64,000 nucleotides of DNA from Marinilactibacillus psychrotolerans (GTDB lineage: Bacteria; Bacillota; Bacilli; Lactobacillales; Carnobacteriaceae_A), in assembly GCF_900101525.1 (NCBI RefSeq), contig NZ_FMZD01000004.1, forward strand, positions 79,102 through 143,101, written 5' to 3'. Shown here piece by piece: positions 35,597-48,165 of this stretch. Within the stretch, counting starts at the first letter, position 1. Every line of letters begins with the position of its first letter. The translations under genes were made by a program, and so were the position numbers. The notes beneath the pieces are model-generated. The model had not been told where the DNA came from, did no database searches, and worked only from the letters and a program-made list of their open reading frames with translations.

Positions 35597-36373
35597 ATGG
35601 CCGTATTAGAGATCAAGAACCTACATGTATCCATTGAAGGTAAAGAGATTTTAAAAGGTGTTAACTTAACAATGAAAACGGGAGAAATCCATGCAATCAT
35701 GGGACCGAACGGAACAGGAAAATCAACCCTTTCTGCAGCGATCATGGGTCATCCGACATATGAAGTGACGGAAGGAGAAGTGCTTTTAGATGGTGAAAAT
35801 ATCCTCGAAATGGAAGTGGATGAACGAGCACGTGCCGGTCTGTTCTTAGCTGTTCAGTATCCAAGTGAAATCGCAGGGATTACCAATGCAGAATTTATGC
35901 GTGCCGCCATCAACTCAAGACGTGATGATGATAATAAAATGGGCGTGATGGAGTTCATCAAAAAGCTGGATGAAAAAATGGACTTACTAGATATGCCGGA
36001 AGAAATGGCAGAACGCTACTTGAATGAAGGTTTCTCAGGTGGAGAGAAAAAACGAAATGAGATCCTGCAATTATTAATGATCGAACCGACTTTTGCCATC
36101 TTGGATGAGATTGATTCAGGTCTAGATATCGATGCCCTTCAAGTTGTTTCTAAAGGGGTCAATGAAATGCGTGGAGATAACTTTGGCTCATTGATTATTA
36201 CGCATTATCAAAGATTATTAAACTATATCACTCCAGATGTCGTCCACATTATGATGGACGGACATGTCGTGAAAACAGGCGGCGCAGAATTGGCACAACA
36301 ATTAGAAGCAGAAGGTTACAAAGGTTTAATGGAAGAATTAGGAATTGAATACAACGTGGAAGAACACGAATAA
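35597..36373 (+). CDS. sufC: Fe-S cluster assembly ATPase SufC
   Basis: A 258-residue ABC-type ATPase of the SUF scaffold. Walker A GPNGTGKST, the SufC-specific AVQYPSEIAGITNAEFMR, signature FSGGEKKRNEILQ, Walker B FAILDEIDSGLDIDAL and THYQRLL. SufC with SufB and SufD builds clusters in the cytoplasm. ATG after AAAGGAAGG. First gene of sufCDSUB; suf codons are noticeably richer in G+C than the neighbouring accessory DNA. Confidence 0.96.
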   Translation: MAVLEIKNLHVSIEGKEILKGVNLTMKTGEIHAIMGPNGTGKSTLSAAIMGHPTYEVTEGEVLLDGENILEMEVDERARAGLFLAVQYPSEIAGITNAEFMRAAINSRRDDDNKMGVMEFIKKLDEKMDLLDMPEEMAERYLNEGFSGGEKKRNEILQLLMIEPTFAILDEIDSGLDIDALQVVSKGVNEMRGDNFGSLIITHYQRLLNYITPDVVHIMMDGHVVKTGGAELAQQLEAEGYKGLMEELGIEYNVEEHE

Positions 36374-36392
36374 AAAAGAGGAGGCAAACCGT

Positions 36393-39398
<3,006 letters not shown>

Positions 39399-39453
39399 AA
39401 CTGATGAATGAACACTTACAGAGAACAACCAATCACGAGAGGGGAACGCAAAC

Positions 39454-40848
39454 ATGGTGAATGTACCAGAAAAAAGCGAATACCAATACGGGTTCCACGA
39501 TGATATCGAGTCGATTTACGATACCGGTAAAGGACTGACCGAAGACATCATCAGAGATATTTCCAAACGGAAAGAAGAACCGCAATGGATGCTGGATTAT
39601 CGTTTGAAATCTTATGACCACTTTTTGAAACGTCCAATGCCAGAATGGGGCGCAGATCTTTCAGAAGTGGATTTCGATAACATTACGTATTACCGTAAAT
39701 CCAGTGAAAGAGCAGAACGCAGCTGGGATGATGTACCAGACAAAATCAAAGAAACTTTTGACCGTCTAGGCGTTCCTGAAGCTGAACGTCAATTCCTAGC
39801 CGGATCCGGTGCACAGTATGAATCAGAAGTGGTTTACCACAACATGAAAGAAGAATACGAAAAATTAGGCATTGTTTTTACCGATACGGATTCAGCCTTA
39901 AAAGAATATCCGGAAATCTTCAAAGAACACTTTGGAACCGTTGTACCACCAACTGATAACAAACTAGCAGCACTGAACTCAGCTGTCTGGTCAGGTGGAA
40001 CCTTCATCTATGTACCAAAAGGCGTGCGCTGTGACGTACCGCTGCAAATGTATTTCCGTATCAATGACGAAGCAATGGGTCAATTTGAACGCACACTGAT
40101 CGTTGTAGACGAAGGCGCAAGTGTGCATTATGTAGAAGGCTGTACTGCACCAACCTTCTCAGAAAGCTCCTTACATGCCGCAGTTGTTGAAATCATCGTT
40201 AAAAAAGATGCCTACTGCCGTTACACAACGATCCAGAACTGGTCAGACAATGTCTATAATCTGGTAACCAAACGTGCCACAGCCGCAGAAGGCGCAACAG
40301 TTGAATGGATCGATGGAAACCTGGGTGCGAAAACAACCATGAAATACCCAAGTATTCATTTAAATGGACGCGGCGCTCGTGGAACAACAATGTCTATCGC
40401 AATGGCAGGAGAAGGACAAGTGCAGGATACAGGCGCAAAAATGATCCACAATGCACCACATACATCCAGCTCGATCGTATCAAAATCCATCGCCAAAGAC
40501 GGCGGAGAAGTAAACTACCGTGGACAAGTGACCTTCGGAAAAAATTCCGGCGGATCGATCTCACACATCGAGTGCGACACGATCATCATGGATGACAAGT
40601 CGAAATCCGATACCATTCCGTTCAACGAGATCCACAACGCAAACGTCGCCCTAGAACACGAAGCAAAAGTCTCCAAAATATCCGAAGAACAACTCTACTA
40701 CCTCATGAGCCGCGGCCTAAACGAAGAAACCGCCACAGAAATGATCGTCATGGGATTCGTAGAACCCTTCACTAAAGAACTTCCAATGGAATATGCAGTC
40801 GAGTTAAATCGATTGATTAGTTATGAGATGGAAGGATCAGTAGGGTAA
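39454..40848 (+). CDS. sufB: Fe-S cluster assembly protein SufB
   Basis: A 464-residue SufB, the main scaffold on which the cluster forms. Typical regions: [42 protein letters not shown] with the conserved Cys, [13 protein letters not shown] and the C-terminal [24 protein letters not shown] after AGAGGGGA. Last gene of sufCDSUB. A decayed partial copy of its 3' end lies downstream at 42394-42624. Confidence 0.96.
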   Translation: MVNVPEKSEYQYGFHDDIESIYDTGKGLTEDIIRDISKRKEEPQWMLDYRLKSYDHFLKRPMPEWGADLSEVDFDNITYYRKSSERAERSWDDVPDKIKETFDRLGVPEAERQFLAGSGAQYESEVVYHNMKEEYEKLGIVFTDTDSALKEYPEIFKEHFGTVVPPTDNKLAALNSAVWSGGTFIYVPKGVRCDVPLQMYFRINDEAMGQFERTLIVVDEGASVHYVEGCTAPTFSESSLHAAVVEIIVKKDAYCRYTTIQNWSDNVYNLVTKRATAAEGATVEWIDGNLGAKTTMKYPSIHLNGRGARGTTMSIAMAGEGQVQDTGAKMIHNAPHTSSSIVSKSIAKDGGEVNYRGQVTFGKNSGGSISHIECDTIIMDDKSKSDTIPFNEIHNANVALEHEAKVSKISEEQLYYLMSRGLNEETATEMIVMGFVEPFTKELPMEYAVELNRLISYEMEGSVG

Positions 40849-40861
40849 GAATAAAAAAGTT

Positions 40862-40897
40862 CCAAACATTTCACTTTGAATGTTTGGGCTTTTTTAT
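40862..40897 (+). terminator. Terminator of the suf operon
   Basis: CCAAACATT (40862-40870) pairs with AATGTTTGG (40879-40887), then GC and T7. Confidence 0.85.
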
Positions 40898-41054
40898 TTG
40901 GAAGATAGTTACAGGTACTACTTAGGTAATGAATATTCAAACTCAGTATTGAAAATGACTAAATATATTGAGTAATAACAAGTCTTTATGAAGCACTAGA
41001 AAACTTATATGATATTTTTGAAACAAAGTTCATATACTATTAAATAATTTGTTT

Positions 41055-41109
41055 ATTTGAAGTTAGCTTCAAATAATGATAAAATTGAAGTTACTAAGAA
41101 GTTAACTTC
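41055..41109 (+). promoter_or_regulatory. Repeat operator before the AAA_14 ATPase gene
   Basis: An inverted repeat ATTTGAAGTTAGCTTCAAAT (41055-41074, arms 8), a direct copy TTGAAGTTA (41085-41093) and a perfect palindrome GAAGTTAACTTC (41098-41109) sit around a TGATAAAAT -10-like stretch and end just before the ribosome site. Such clustering suggests a repressor site; the regulator is unknown. Confidence 0.55.
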
Positions 41110-41124
41110 AAAGGAGGACTAGCT

Positions 41125-42324
41125 ATGTTTCAAAGACCTGTTTATCTTAATCAACTGATTGAATTTAAAGATTCGGATTTCATAAAAGTTATTACTGGAG
41201 TACGTCGTTCAGGGAAATCAGTTTTATTAATGCTTTTTAAAGAGTATTTAATACAAGAAAATGTAGCTGAAGACCATATTATTTATATGAACTTTGAAAG
41301 TTTCGATTATCAGACAATTACAACTGCAGAAAAATTTCGCGAAAAACTGAATGAATTAATTCCGAAAGATCAAAAAAAGGTCTATTTTTTATTCGATGAA
41401 ATACAAGTCGTGGAAGGTTGGCAACGTGTCATTAATGGTGTTCGAGTAAGTTTCAATAGTGACATCATCATTACAGGTTCAAACGCAAATATGCTATCAG
41501 GGGAATTAGCCACCTTTTTAAGTGGGCGGTATATTGAAATACCGATTTATCCATTTTCGTTTCGTGAGTACTTAAATGCAAAGGGAATAGAAGAAGATTC
41601 TCGTCATGTAGATAGTGCTTATGATCAGTACGAAAAATATGGTGGGTTTCCAAGCGTGGTCATTGCGGAAGAGACAATCAAAGACACAATCTTATCAGGA
41701 ATATTTGATACGATTGTTTTAAATGACGTTGCATTAAGAGCGGGAGTAAAAGATGCTACTGCTTTGAAATCAATTATCCGATTTTTAGCAGATAATGTTG
41801 GTCAATTAGTTAATGCTTCTAAAATTGTCAATACGCTAAAAAGTGAAGGTGTGGAAACAAGTGTCCATACAGTCAATCGCTATTTAGATTTACTTGAGAA
41901 TGGCTATTTATTCTATCGAGCAAAACAATATGATATCAGAGGCCGAGAATATCTTAGAACTAATGGAAAGTATTTTATTGTCGACACTGGACTACGTAGA
42001 AATGCTGTTGGTAGAAAAGAGGGTAACTATAGTAACCGATTGGAAAATATCGTTTATGTAGAATTGCGTCGAAGAGGCTACACAGTCGATGTTGGTCGAG
42101 TTGATAACAACAAGGAAATTGATTTTGTTGCAAGGCGACTAGATGAGACACTTTACGTTCAAGTAGCGTACGAATTACCAAACAATAAGCATGAAACAGA
42201 TAATCTTTTGAACATAAAAAACAACTACAAAAAAATAGTCGTTACGGGCAGGTATCATGACGTAGAGCAAATAGACGGTATCCCAATTATCTATATAGTC
42301 GATTGGTTGTTGACAGAAAAATAA
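41125..42324 (+). CDS. AAA_14/DUF4143 ATP-binding protein
   Basis: A 399-residue protein: an AAA-type ATPase domain (Walker A GVRRSGKS at 25-32, Walker B YFLFDEIQ at about 87-94, sensor-like ITGSNANML) followed by DUF4143 (IYPFSFREYL, GGFPSVV, then a restriction-endonuclease-like EIDFVARR stretch near the end). The family is widespread in accessory DNA, and its function is unknown. ATG after AAAGGAGGA. It stands alone between the suf terminator and a relic of the sufB end, suggesting arrival by insertion. Confidence 0.88.
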   Translation: MFQRPVYLNQLIEFKDSDFIKVITGVRRSGKSVLLMLFKEYLIQENVAEDHIIYMNFESFDYQTITTAEKFREKLNELIPKDQKKVYFLFDEIQVVEGWQRVINGVRVSFNSDIIITGSNANMLSGELATFLSGRYIEIPIYPFSFREYLNAKGIEEDSRHVDSAYDQYEKYGGFPSVVIAEETIKDTILSGIFDTIVLNDVALRAGVKDATALKSIIRFLADNVGQLVNASKIVNTLKSEGVETSVHTVNRYLDLLENGYLFYRAKQYDIRGREYLRTNGKYFIVDTGLRRNAVGRKEGNYSNRLENIVYVELRRRGYTVDVGRVDNNKEIDFVARRLDETLYVQVAYELPNNKHETDNLLNIKNNYKKIVVTGRYHDVEQIDGIPIIYIVDWLLTEK

Positions 42325-42393
42325 TCTGACTTAATAAGAAGGATCTTTTCTAAAAAAGCTTAAACCTAAAAAGTGTCGATATGAAATTAATTT

Positions 42394-42624
42394 CAGCCCA
42401 TTCAACACAATTCATAACTCCAACGTTGTCCTGGAAAACAAAGCAAAAGTCTCTTAAATATCCGAAGAACAACTTTACTACTCCATGAGTATAGTACTAT
42501 CAATGAAACTGCCACAGAAATGATTGCCATGGGATTTATAGAATACTTAATCAAAAAATCCATTAAATAACTGATCAAACGGTTGGTTCTGATTAGTTAT
42601 TTAATGGAGAAATCTGTTTGGTAA
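42394..42624 (+). pseudogene. Decayed duplicate of the sufB 3' end
   Basis: About 230 bases align with sufB 40612-40848, including near-identical stretches (GCAAAAGTCTC, ATATCCGAAGAACAACT, GCCACAGAAATGAT, TGATTAGTTAT) and the final GGTAA. It has small indels, in-frame stops and no upstream part of the gene. It flanks the AAA_14 ATPase gene on the side away from sufB. A vestige of an insertion or recombination event at the sufB end; no coding role. Confidence 0.8.
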
Positions 42625-42733
42625 TGCTCAAAATTATACATATAATAAGCAAAAGGGATTAATTATTCCCAACAACGAATAGTTACTTGCTATCAAATCG
42701 CTTTTTCAGATTCAACACTCCTTTTTTAAGTCA

Positions 42734-42901
42734 CTATTTTTTAACTTTTTGAATAGATCCATTTTCTTGTTCCAATAGAGACTCCAAGAATTTATCTAAT
42801 CTGCCAACATCTTTTAAATTTTTTGGAAAGTCTATTTCAATCATTACTCTTTCTCCTGGAGTTATTTCTTCTCCAGTACTAGTATCATAGAACTTTTTCA
42901 T
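42734..42901 (-). CDS. Small soluble protein, 55 residues
   Basis: A short frame with a strong GAAGGAGGG ribosome site on the minus strand. The product (MKKFYDTSTGEEITPGERVM, then a hydrophilic helix with LDKFLESLLEQ) is charged and has no membrane segment. No family recognised. It could be a small regulator or part of a lost module. Confidence 0.5.
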   Translation of the reverse strand: MKKFYDTSTGEEITPGERVMIEIDFPKNLKDVGRLDKFLESLLEQENGSIQKVKK

Positions 42902-43116
42902 TTCTTACCCTCCTTCTAAAAATCACTATTATTTTCTACTCTTTTAAAATAAAATAACCAAAATAATTTTTTAAGCGCTCTACTTAAAAGTTAGAGAGCA
43001 CTAAGAACTTTATGTAAATAAAGCGTTCCTTCTGTAAGAAAATCGGCTCTCTTCTAGTGTTTAAAATATTTTCTGTAGTTCTGCTTTAGCTTTATTGTTT
43101 TATGGCAGGATTCCGA

Positions 43117-43278
43117 TTACTTTTTATATTTATCGACAATTGTAGCGAGTACATAAATAATAACAGCAATCATAAAGAAAGATAACCATGAATTAAGGTT
43201 TAAGCTTAATACGAACATTGCAGTAATTGCACTAATAATTCCTACGATAATCCCTTTTATATGTCTATTTTTTTGCAT
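43117..43278 (-). CDS. Small two-TM membrane protein, 53 residues
   Basis: A minus-strand frame with AAAGGAGGTC before the ATG. Basic start (MQKNRHIK), two hydrophobic helices (about 9-27, 31-48) and a DKYKK tail. No family recognised; resembles other miniproteins in this region by size and layout. Confidence 0.5.
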   Translation of the reverse strand: MQKNRHIKGIIVGIISAITAMFVLSLNLNSWLSFFMIAVIIYVLATIVDKYKK

Positions 43279-43380
43279 GTTTTATGACCTCCTTTATATT
43301 AGTACTACCATAATTAAGTTTATCATTTAAAATTAATGAAGTTTAGACTAGTTAGTATGTTGTCAAAAAGATTGATTAAA

Positions 43381-43572
43381 CTATAGGCTGCCTAGTATGT
43401 ACGTGATCACAGTTATCATGACAACAAAAGATACTGTAAACCAAAAAGTTTCAAGTGGATGGTTCTCTTCAAGGTGTATTTTCTCGATAATTCTAATAAG
43501 CGTTAAGCAGAAAACTATACCCCAGATAGGAATAGTAAGAGCACTGATATATAGTATAAAAGTCATAATCAT
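43381..43572 (-). CDS. Small two-TM membrane protein, 63 residues
   Basis: Two hydrophobic helices (about 4-27, 43-61) joined by a charged IRIIEKIHLEENHPLET turn. The ribosome site GGAAGAGG lies about 13 bases before the ATG, rather far. Unknown function; same orientation as the two preceding minus-strand miniproteins. Confidence 0.45.
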   Translation of the reverse strand: MIMTFILYISALTIPIWGIVFCLTLIRIIEKIHLEENHPLETFWFTVSFVVMITVITYILGSL

Positions 43573-43727
43573 TATTTTGTCGTTTACCTCTTCCTTTTTT
43601 TATCATATTTAAATCGTATCATATTATTTTAGCCTGTAAAAGCAAATTTTAATTAATTTTAAAGCTATACAATTGGAGATTAGGCATAGGAATATAAGAT
43701 AGATTTTTAAGAAATTAGATTTATTCT

Positions 43728-44204
43728 TTAGTCTTTTCCCCAGATTATTTTCTGCTCAGTTAAATCTGCAAGGTCACCAAGAGAATAACCTTGTTCTGAT
43801 CCTTCGCCTGTGTAAACATCTCCTGATACAATGGAAATTTTATCAATAGATTCTATATCGGGTACATCATCTAAGGTAAATGAAAATGCGTTTTGACCAG
43901 AAAGAGACGGTTGTTTATGAATGACGATATATAGAACTGTATCAACTTTCTCTTTATTTATATGGGTTATTTCTTCAAAGCTATCTACTTCGATTTCTCC
44001 AGATATGATCGTTTTACTAGACAAGATTTCGGGAGAAGCATCCACATTAATATTATTCACGTCATCAATAGGAACAACACTAATATTGTTAGCTTGGTAA
44101 ATACTCAAAAAAACATACAAACCAAAAAAAGAAACAAAACTCAGCGATAAAATGAGTATAATTTTTTTCAGGGGTAATTTATTTTTCAGAATAGTTTCCT
44201 CCAT
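43728..44204 (-). CDS. Membrane-anchored extracellular protein, unknown
   Basis: 158 residues: a basic N-terminus, one helix (about 14-33), then an acidic extracytoplasmic domain rich in Ile/Val/Asp with no Cys. Oddly, the only ribosome-site-like GGAGG lies inside the frame, just after the ATG at 44204, so the true start could be a rare codon a little downstream or the gene may be poorly translated. No family recognised. Confidence 0.5.
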   Translation of the reverse strand: MEETILKNKLPLKKIILILSLSFVSFFGLYVFLSIYQANNISVVPIDDVNNINVDASPEILSSKTIISGEIEVDSFEEITHINKEKVDTVLYIVIHKQPSLSGQNAFSFTLDDVPDIESIDKISIVSGDVYTGEGSEQGYSLGDLADLTEQKIIWGKD

Positions 44205-44325
44205 TCTTATTATATAATTAAAATAGTAACATACTGCAATGGTGTTATTAAGATAATACTAGATATGGTTGCGCTTCAATATCTTTATGTATACAATATA
44301 TTTATCAAATAAAGAGAGCGTTTTT

Positions 44326-44643
44326 ATGAAGAAATATAAAAAATGTTGTTGTTTTAACGGTTGCTATACTTATGTTTCAGGTGCTCAAGGAACCTGGTCA
44401 TCTAGTTGGGGATAGGATGTAAACGGGGCTTCAAAAATTGGTGCAACAAGTGCTATGGAAAGCTCGTACTGGTACCAATTTCAAGTACACGGCGCAGGCA
44501 ATGTAGTTTTAAGTCATAGTATTAAGCAATTAAGTGCTCATCAAAGTTACAGTACTACTCACTACTCTGCGCCTTTGCAACAAAAGCAAGGCAGAATTTC
44601 AGCATCACCTCAAGTACATTTTACACCAATCTTTAATCACTAA
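44326..44643 (+). pseudogene. Broken secreted bacteriocin-like gene
   Basis: ATG after AAAGAGAG. The reading frame has an in-frame TAG after codon 29, and the first 50 bases make a hydrophobic signal peptide (VVVLTVAILM) only in another frame, so at least two shifts are present. Joined together the product would be MKKYKK-signal-GAQGTWSSSWG...DVNGAS... with a Ser/His/Gln-rich tail ending PQVHFTPIFNH. The GTW at the expected mature start and a following fused ABC-permease gene recall lactococcin-972-type loci, but the match is weak. Confidence 0.5.
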
Positions 44644-44658
44644 GAATATCTATAATAA

Positions 44659-44697
44659 AATCCATATTCTATGAAATCAGAATATGGATTATTTTTT
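44659..44697 (+). terminator. Terminator before the fused ABC gene
   Basis: AATCCATATTCT pairs perfectly with AGAATATGGATT across an 8-base loop, followed by T6. It ends 16 bases before the next start codon, so it may act as an attenuator. Confidence 0.75.
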
Positions 44698-44712
44698 AGA
44701 AAAGAGGATATT

Positions 44713-46854
44713 ATGTTAAAATTTTCAAATTTAACAAAAACATTTGGCGATAAGACTATTTTAAATAATGTTAGCTTTCAGATAAATAACCCGGCACATC
44801 TTCATGTTTTAACGGGTGAAAGTGGGAGTGGAAAGACCACTTTATTGAATATAATGTTTGGATTAGATCATGACTACCAAGGGAAATATGAGTTATTTGG
44901 AGTGGACAGTAAGACATACAAAAATAAAAATTGGGATCATTTAAGAACTGAAGACATAAAAATGGTTTTTCAAGATTTTAAATTATTCGATCAGTTAACG
45001 ATCTATGAAAATCTTTATTTATCAGGGGATTTTGAGGATGAAGAAATTTATTCTATTCTAGAAAGCATGGATTTATTGAGTTTGAAAAATGAATATGTCA
45101 AAAATATTAGTGGTGGACAAAAGCAAAGAGTTGCAATTGGGCGTGCCGTTTTAGGGTCTCCGAAAATCATTTTATTAGATGAGCCTACGGGAAATTTAGA
45201 CGGTATGACGACCGATAAAATAATGGAGTACATCATTAAAATAAAAAATAAAGGGATCTTATTTTTTATTATTACGCATGATCATTCAATTCTTGAATAT
45301 GCAGATGTAATATATAAATTGGAAAATGGAAAAATTTATGAAACCTATCAAAAAAATGAAAATGAACTTCTGGAGAATAGCCCAAATCCTGAGAAAGTAA
45401 AAAATATAAAAACAAAGAAACATATTGTTACATATACATTTTTAAGTATGTTCCGAAAAAAGAAAAGATTATTTTTGCTAGGTGTACCCATTATAATTAT
45501 TCTAATAGCTTTTATATTGAGTTTTACTGCTTTTCAGTCGGCATCATTAGATTCATTTACTAGTTTTTTTGCAGGTGTTGATGATAAAACAATTGTCTTC
45601 AATACACAGAGTTTGACTTCAGAAGTAGAAGATGAACTTAGAAATAATAATATTCTAGCAAGTAATGATGGTAAGCGAATTGGCTTTTCAAATGACGATA
45701 TCAATGAAGTTGCTAGCATTGAAAACATTGACAATGTTGAAGTTGTCGTAGAAGGAGTACAATCTCAATTTGATTATGAAGGAAATAGATTTGAATATAG
45801 ATTAGATTATGAAAATATCCCTACATTTTTGAAAAAGGATCTTGATCAAATAAGGAATGGCGAGTCAATAATTTTTTCATTAACCTCTCAAAATGTCCCC
45901 TTGTCAGTGATTCGTAATTATAATTTTAATAATATAAGTATCATCTCAGGAGAATTTCCTAGTGATAATTCAAAAGAAATCTTGATTCCAGATTTATATG
46001 CTTTTACAATATCTGAAACAGAAGATATTACGAACTTAGTTAATACTACTATTGACTTAGATGTAACTTCTGAAGAAAAGGGTATGGATACTGAAAAATA
46101 TAAAATTGTTGGTATTTATGATACGAAATATAAACAAGCATTATCTACATCTTATCCTATATATGTGGGGTATATTGATCAAAGTAATCTTCAAGATAAA
46201 TTGAGCGAAGATTCTTACCAGTTTCATGCACAAAGTTATAAGGTAAATAAAGCAACAGAAGAATATACTGAAAATATTGTCAAAGATTATGAACACTTTG
46301 AACAAGCTATGGGAACTGGTTTCGACCAAATGATTGTGGTTGTTAATGATGAGGAAAATTTTGATAGTGTATACAAAGAATTAAAAGGAATTTTTCCTAA
46401 ATATCAATTTACTTCGCAATATGATTTAAAGAATGGCGATTTATCAGGAATATATCATTCACTAGTTCGGAATTTAGTTGTAGGGTCTACAATAATAGCA
46501 GCTATTATTGGTGTAGTCGTAGTTTTTCTTAACAAAGGATATATTTACGATCGAACAAAAGAATTTGCTGTTTTATTTTGCCAGGGTTTTTCAAAAAATG
46601 ACATTGCCAAGATTATTTCATTAGAAAACGGAATAATTTTTACGATTTATTTCTTTATTGCATATCTATTAGCTGTTGTAGCGAATATGCTATTTATAAG
46701 TAATAGTAAGTATGGTTACTTATTTGTAAATTTATTAACTTTAGAAAACATTATGTCTTTGGCTTTACTTGTCGTAATTATTCTTCTTTTCTCTATATTT
46801 TGGGGAATAGCAGGAATCAGAAATAACAATTTGGTGAAACTATTAAAAGGTTAA
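44713..46854 (+). CDS. Fused ABC ATPase and FtsX-like permease
   Basis: 713 residues. The N-terminal 210 residues are an ATPase (Walker A GESGSGKTT, signature ISGGQKQRVAIGRAV, Walker B IILLDEPTGNLDG, THDHS). Then come one membrane helix (about 255-280), an extracytoplasmic domain of roughly 300 residues and three helices at the end (about 590-615, 645-670, 680-705). It is MacB-like in content but with permease and ATPase in one chain. ATG at 44713 with AGAGGA upstream. It follows a broken bacteriocin-like gene, so immunity or export for it is a fair guess. Confidence 0.75.
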   Translation: MLKFSNLTKTFGDKTILNNVSFQINNPAHLHVLTGESGSGKTTLLNIMFGLDHDYQGKYELFGVDSKTYKNKNWDHLRTEDIKMVFQDFKLFDQLTIYENLYLSGDFEDEEIYSILESMDLLSLKNEYVKNISGGQKQRVAIGRAVLGSPKIILLDEPTGNLDGMTTDKIMEYIIKIKNKGILFFIITHDHSILEYADVIYKLENGKIYETYQKNENELLENSPNPEKVKNIKTKKHIVTYTFLSMFRKKKRLFLLGVPIIIILIAFILSFTAFQSASLDSFTSFFAGVDDKTIVFNTQSLTSEVEDELRNNNILASNDGKRIGFSNDDINEVASIENIDNVEVVVEGVQSQFDYEGNRFEYRLDYENIPTFLKKDLDQIRNGESIIFSLTSQNVPLSVIRNYNFNNISIISGEFPSDNSKEILIPDLYAFTISETEDITNLVNTTIDLDVTSEEKGMDTEKYKIVGIYDTKYKQALSTSYPIYVGYIDQSNLQDKLSEDSYQFHAQSYKVNKATEEYTENIVKDYEHFEQAMGTGFDQMIVVVNDEENFDSVYKELKGIFPKYQFTSQYDLKNGDLSGIYHSLVRNLVVGSTIIAAIIGVVVVFLNKGYIYDRTKEFAVLFCQGFSKNDIAKIISLENGIIFTIYFFIAYLLAVVANMLFISNSKYGYLFVNLLTLENIMSLALLVVIILLFSIFWGIAGIRNNNLVKLLKG

Positions 46855-46862
46855 AATGAATG

Positions 46863-46896
46863 AAGAGGTTGGGGCATAAGTCTCAGCCTCTTTTAG
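46863..46896 (+). terminator. Terminator after the fused ABC gene
   Basis: AAGAGGTTGGG pairs with CTCAGCCTCTT (G-U pairs included), then TTTT. The GAGGTTGGGG...CTCAGCCTC form is a terminator type seen often in Firmicutes. Confidence 0.75.
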
Positions 46897-47124
46897 GTTT
46901 GATTTATAAGCTTTTGATTAATATCAGTTTATGAATAATTTCATCTATTATAATACTAGTGAAAATTAATTTTAAAATAGTAACTCTACTGTACAAGTTT
47001 AAAACCTAGGAATAACTACAAGAAATTAATGATACAATAATAATCAAAGAGACATATGATAAAGGGAATAAGTGAGTTTTTTTCAATAAGTTAATATTTT
47101 TCAGAGTGAAGAGGGGAGGAAAAC

Positions 47125-47679
47125 ATGATTAATTATGAAGAACAGTTAATAGAAATTATTAATCAAGATAATTATATCTTATCAATTTTAAAAGCGGTTG
47201 AGAAATTAAATTCAAATGATGCTTGGATATGTGCAGGGATTATTCGAAATAAAGTTTGGGATAGTTTGAATAATAAAAGAACTCCTATAAATGATATTGA
47301 TGTCATTTACTATGATTCTTCGGACACTTCATGGGAAGCAGAAAAGCTTCTTGAAGAAAAATTAGAATTTTTACTCCCCCATGAACCATGGTCAGCAAAG
47401 AATCAGGCCCGTATGCATTTGAAGAGTAATTTTGATCCTTTTAGATCATCTTATGATGGAGTTGCTCATTTTCCAGAAACACCCACGGCAGTTGCTATAA
47501 GACTTCGTAATAAAGAAATAGAAATTATGTCTCCTTATGGATTGAAAGATTTGTTTGAAAAGAAAGTTAAGCCCACACCATTTTATCAAAAAAATAGCGA
47601 TCATCATTCAATTTATATTGAGAGGGTTACAAGTAAGAAATGGGAGGAAAAATGGCGTGATTTAATTGTTGAAATTTAA
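47125..47679 (+). CDS. Nucleotidyltransferase family protein (NTP_transf_6 / DUF925)
   Basis: 184 residues. The opening CAGIIRNKVWDSLN and the acidic pair NDIDVIYYD fit a nucleotidyltransferase-fold family of unknown substrate, found scattered in bacteria. Also visible are HEPWSAKNQARMH and a FPETPTAVAIRL segment. ATG after GAGGGGAGG. It is followed by a DUF1801 gene on the same strand. Confidence 0.8.
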   Translation: MINYEEQLIEIINQDNYILSILKAVEKLNSNDAWICAGIIRNKVWDSLNNKRTPINDIDVIYYDSSDTSWEAEKLLEEKLEFLLPHEPWSAKNQARMHLKSNFDPFRSSYDGVAHFPETPTAVAIRLRNKEIEIMSPYGLKDLFEKKVKPTPFYQKNSDHHSIYIERVTSKKWEEKWRDLIVEI

Positions 47680-47745
47680 ATAATTTTTTTTGCTTGGAAA
47701 ATAGCCATACAGTAAACTTACCATAATAGAAGAGGAGCTAATAAA

Positions 47746-48165
47746 ATGAACGAAATTATGAATACAGACGTTAAAAATACATTGGGGAATTATCCGGATT
47801 GGGCACAAAATAAGCTATTATTTATTCGTGAACTTATCCTTGAAGTAGCCTCAGAAATTAACGGCACTCCTGAAGTAGAAGAAACATTAAAATGGGGGGA
47901 GCCTAGTTATCTTACAAAACAAGGCAGTACAATCAGAATGGATTGGAAAAAAGCGGCCCCCACTCAATATGCTCTGTACTTTAACTGTAATACTCGTTTG
48001 ATTGAAACGTTTAGAGAGGTTTTTCAGGATCAATTCAAATATGAAGGAAATAGAGCGATTGTTTTTGATAAAGAAGATGATATTCCGATTAGAGACTTAA
48101 AGCGTTGTATAGAAACTGCTTTAACCTATAAAGAACGAAAACATCTTCCTCTTCTAGGCATTTAG
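47746..48165 (+). CDS. DUF1801 domain protein
   Basis: A 139-residue soluble protein. The EETLKWGEPSYLT segment, the KxGSTIRMDWK middle and the YALYFNCNT region fit DUF1801 (YdhG-like), related to iron-chaperone frataxin-like folds but of unclear role. ATG after AGAGGAGC, 66 bases after the nucleotidyltransferase-like gene. Confidence 0.78.
   Translation: MNEIMNTDVKNTLGNYPDWAQNKLLFIRELILEVASEINGTPEVEETLKWGEPSYLTKQGSTIRMDWKKAAPTQYALYFNCNTRLIETFREVFQDQFKYEGNRAIVFDKEDDIPIRDLKRCIETALTYKERKHLPLLGI

Noticed and set aside
44326..44643. Firm assignment to the lactococcin 972 family
   Set aside because: Only the GTW start and the neighbouring transporter fit; the conserved Tyr/His pattern of the mature peptide is not convincing.
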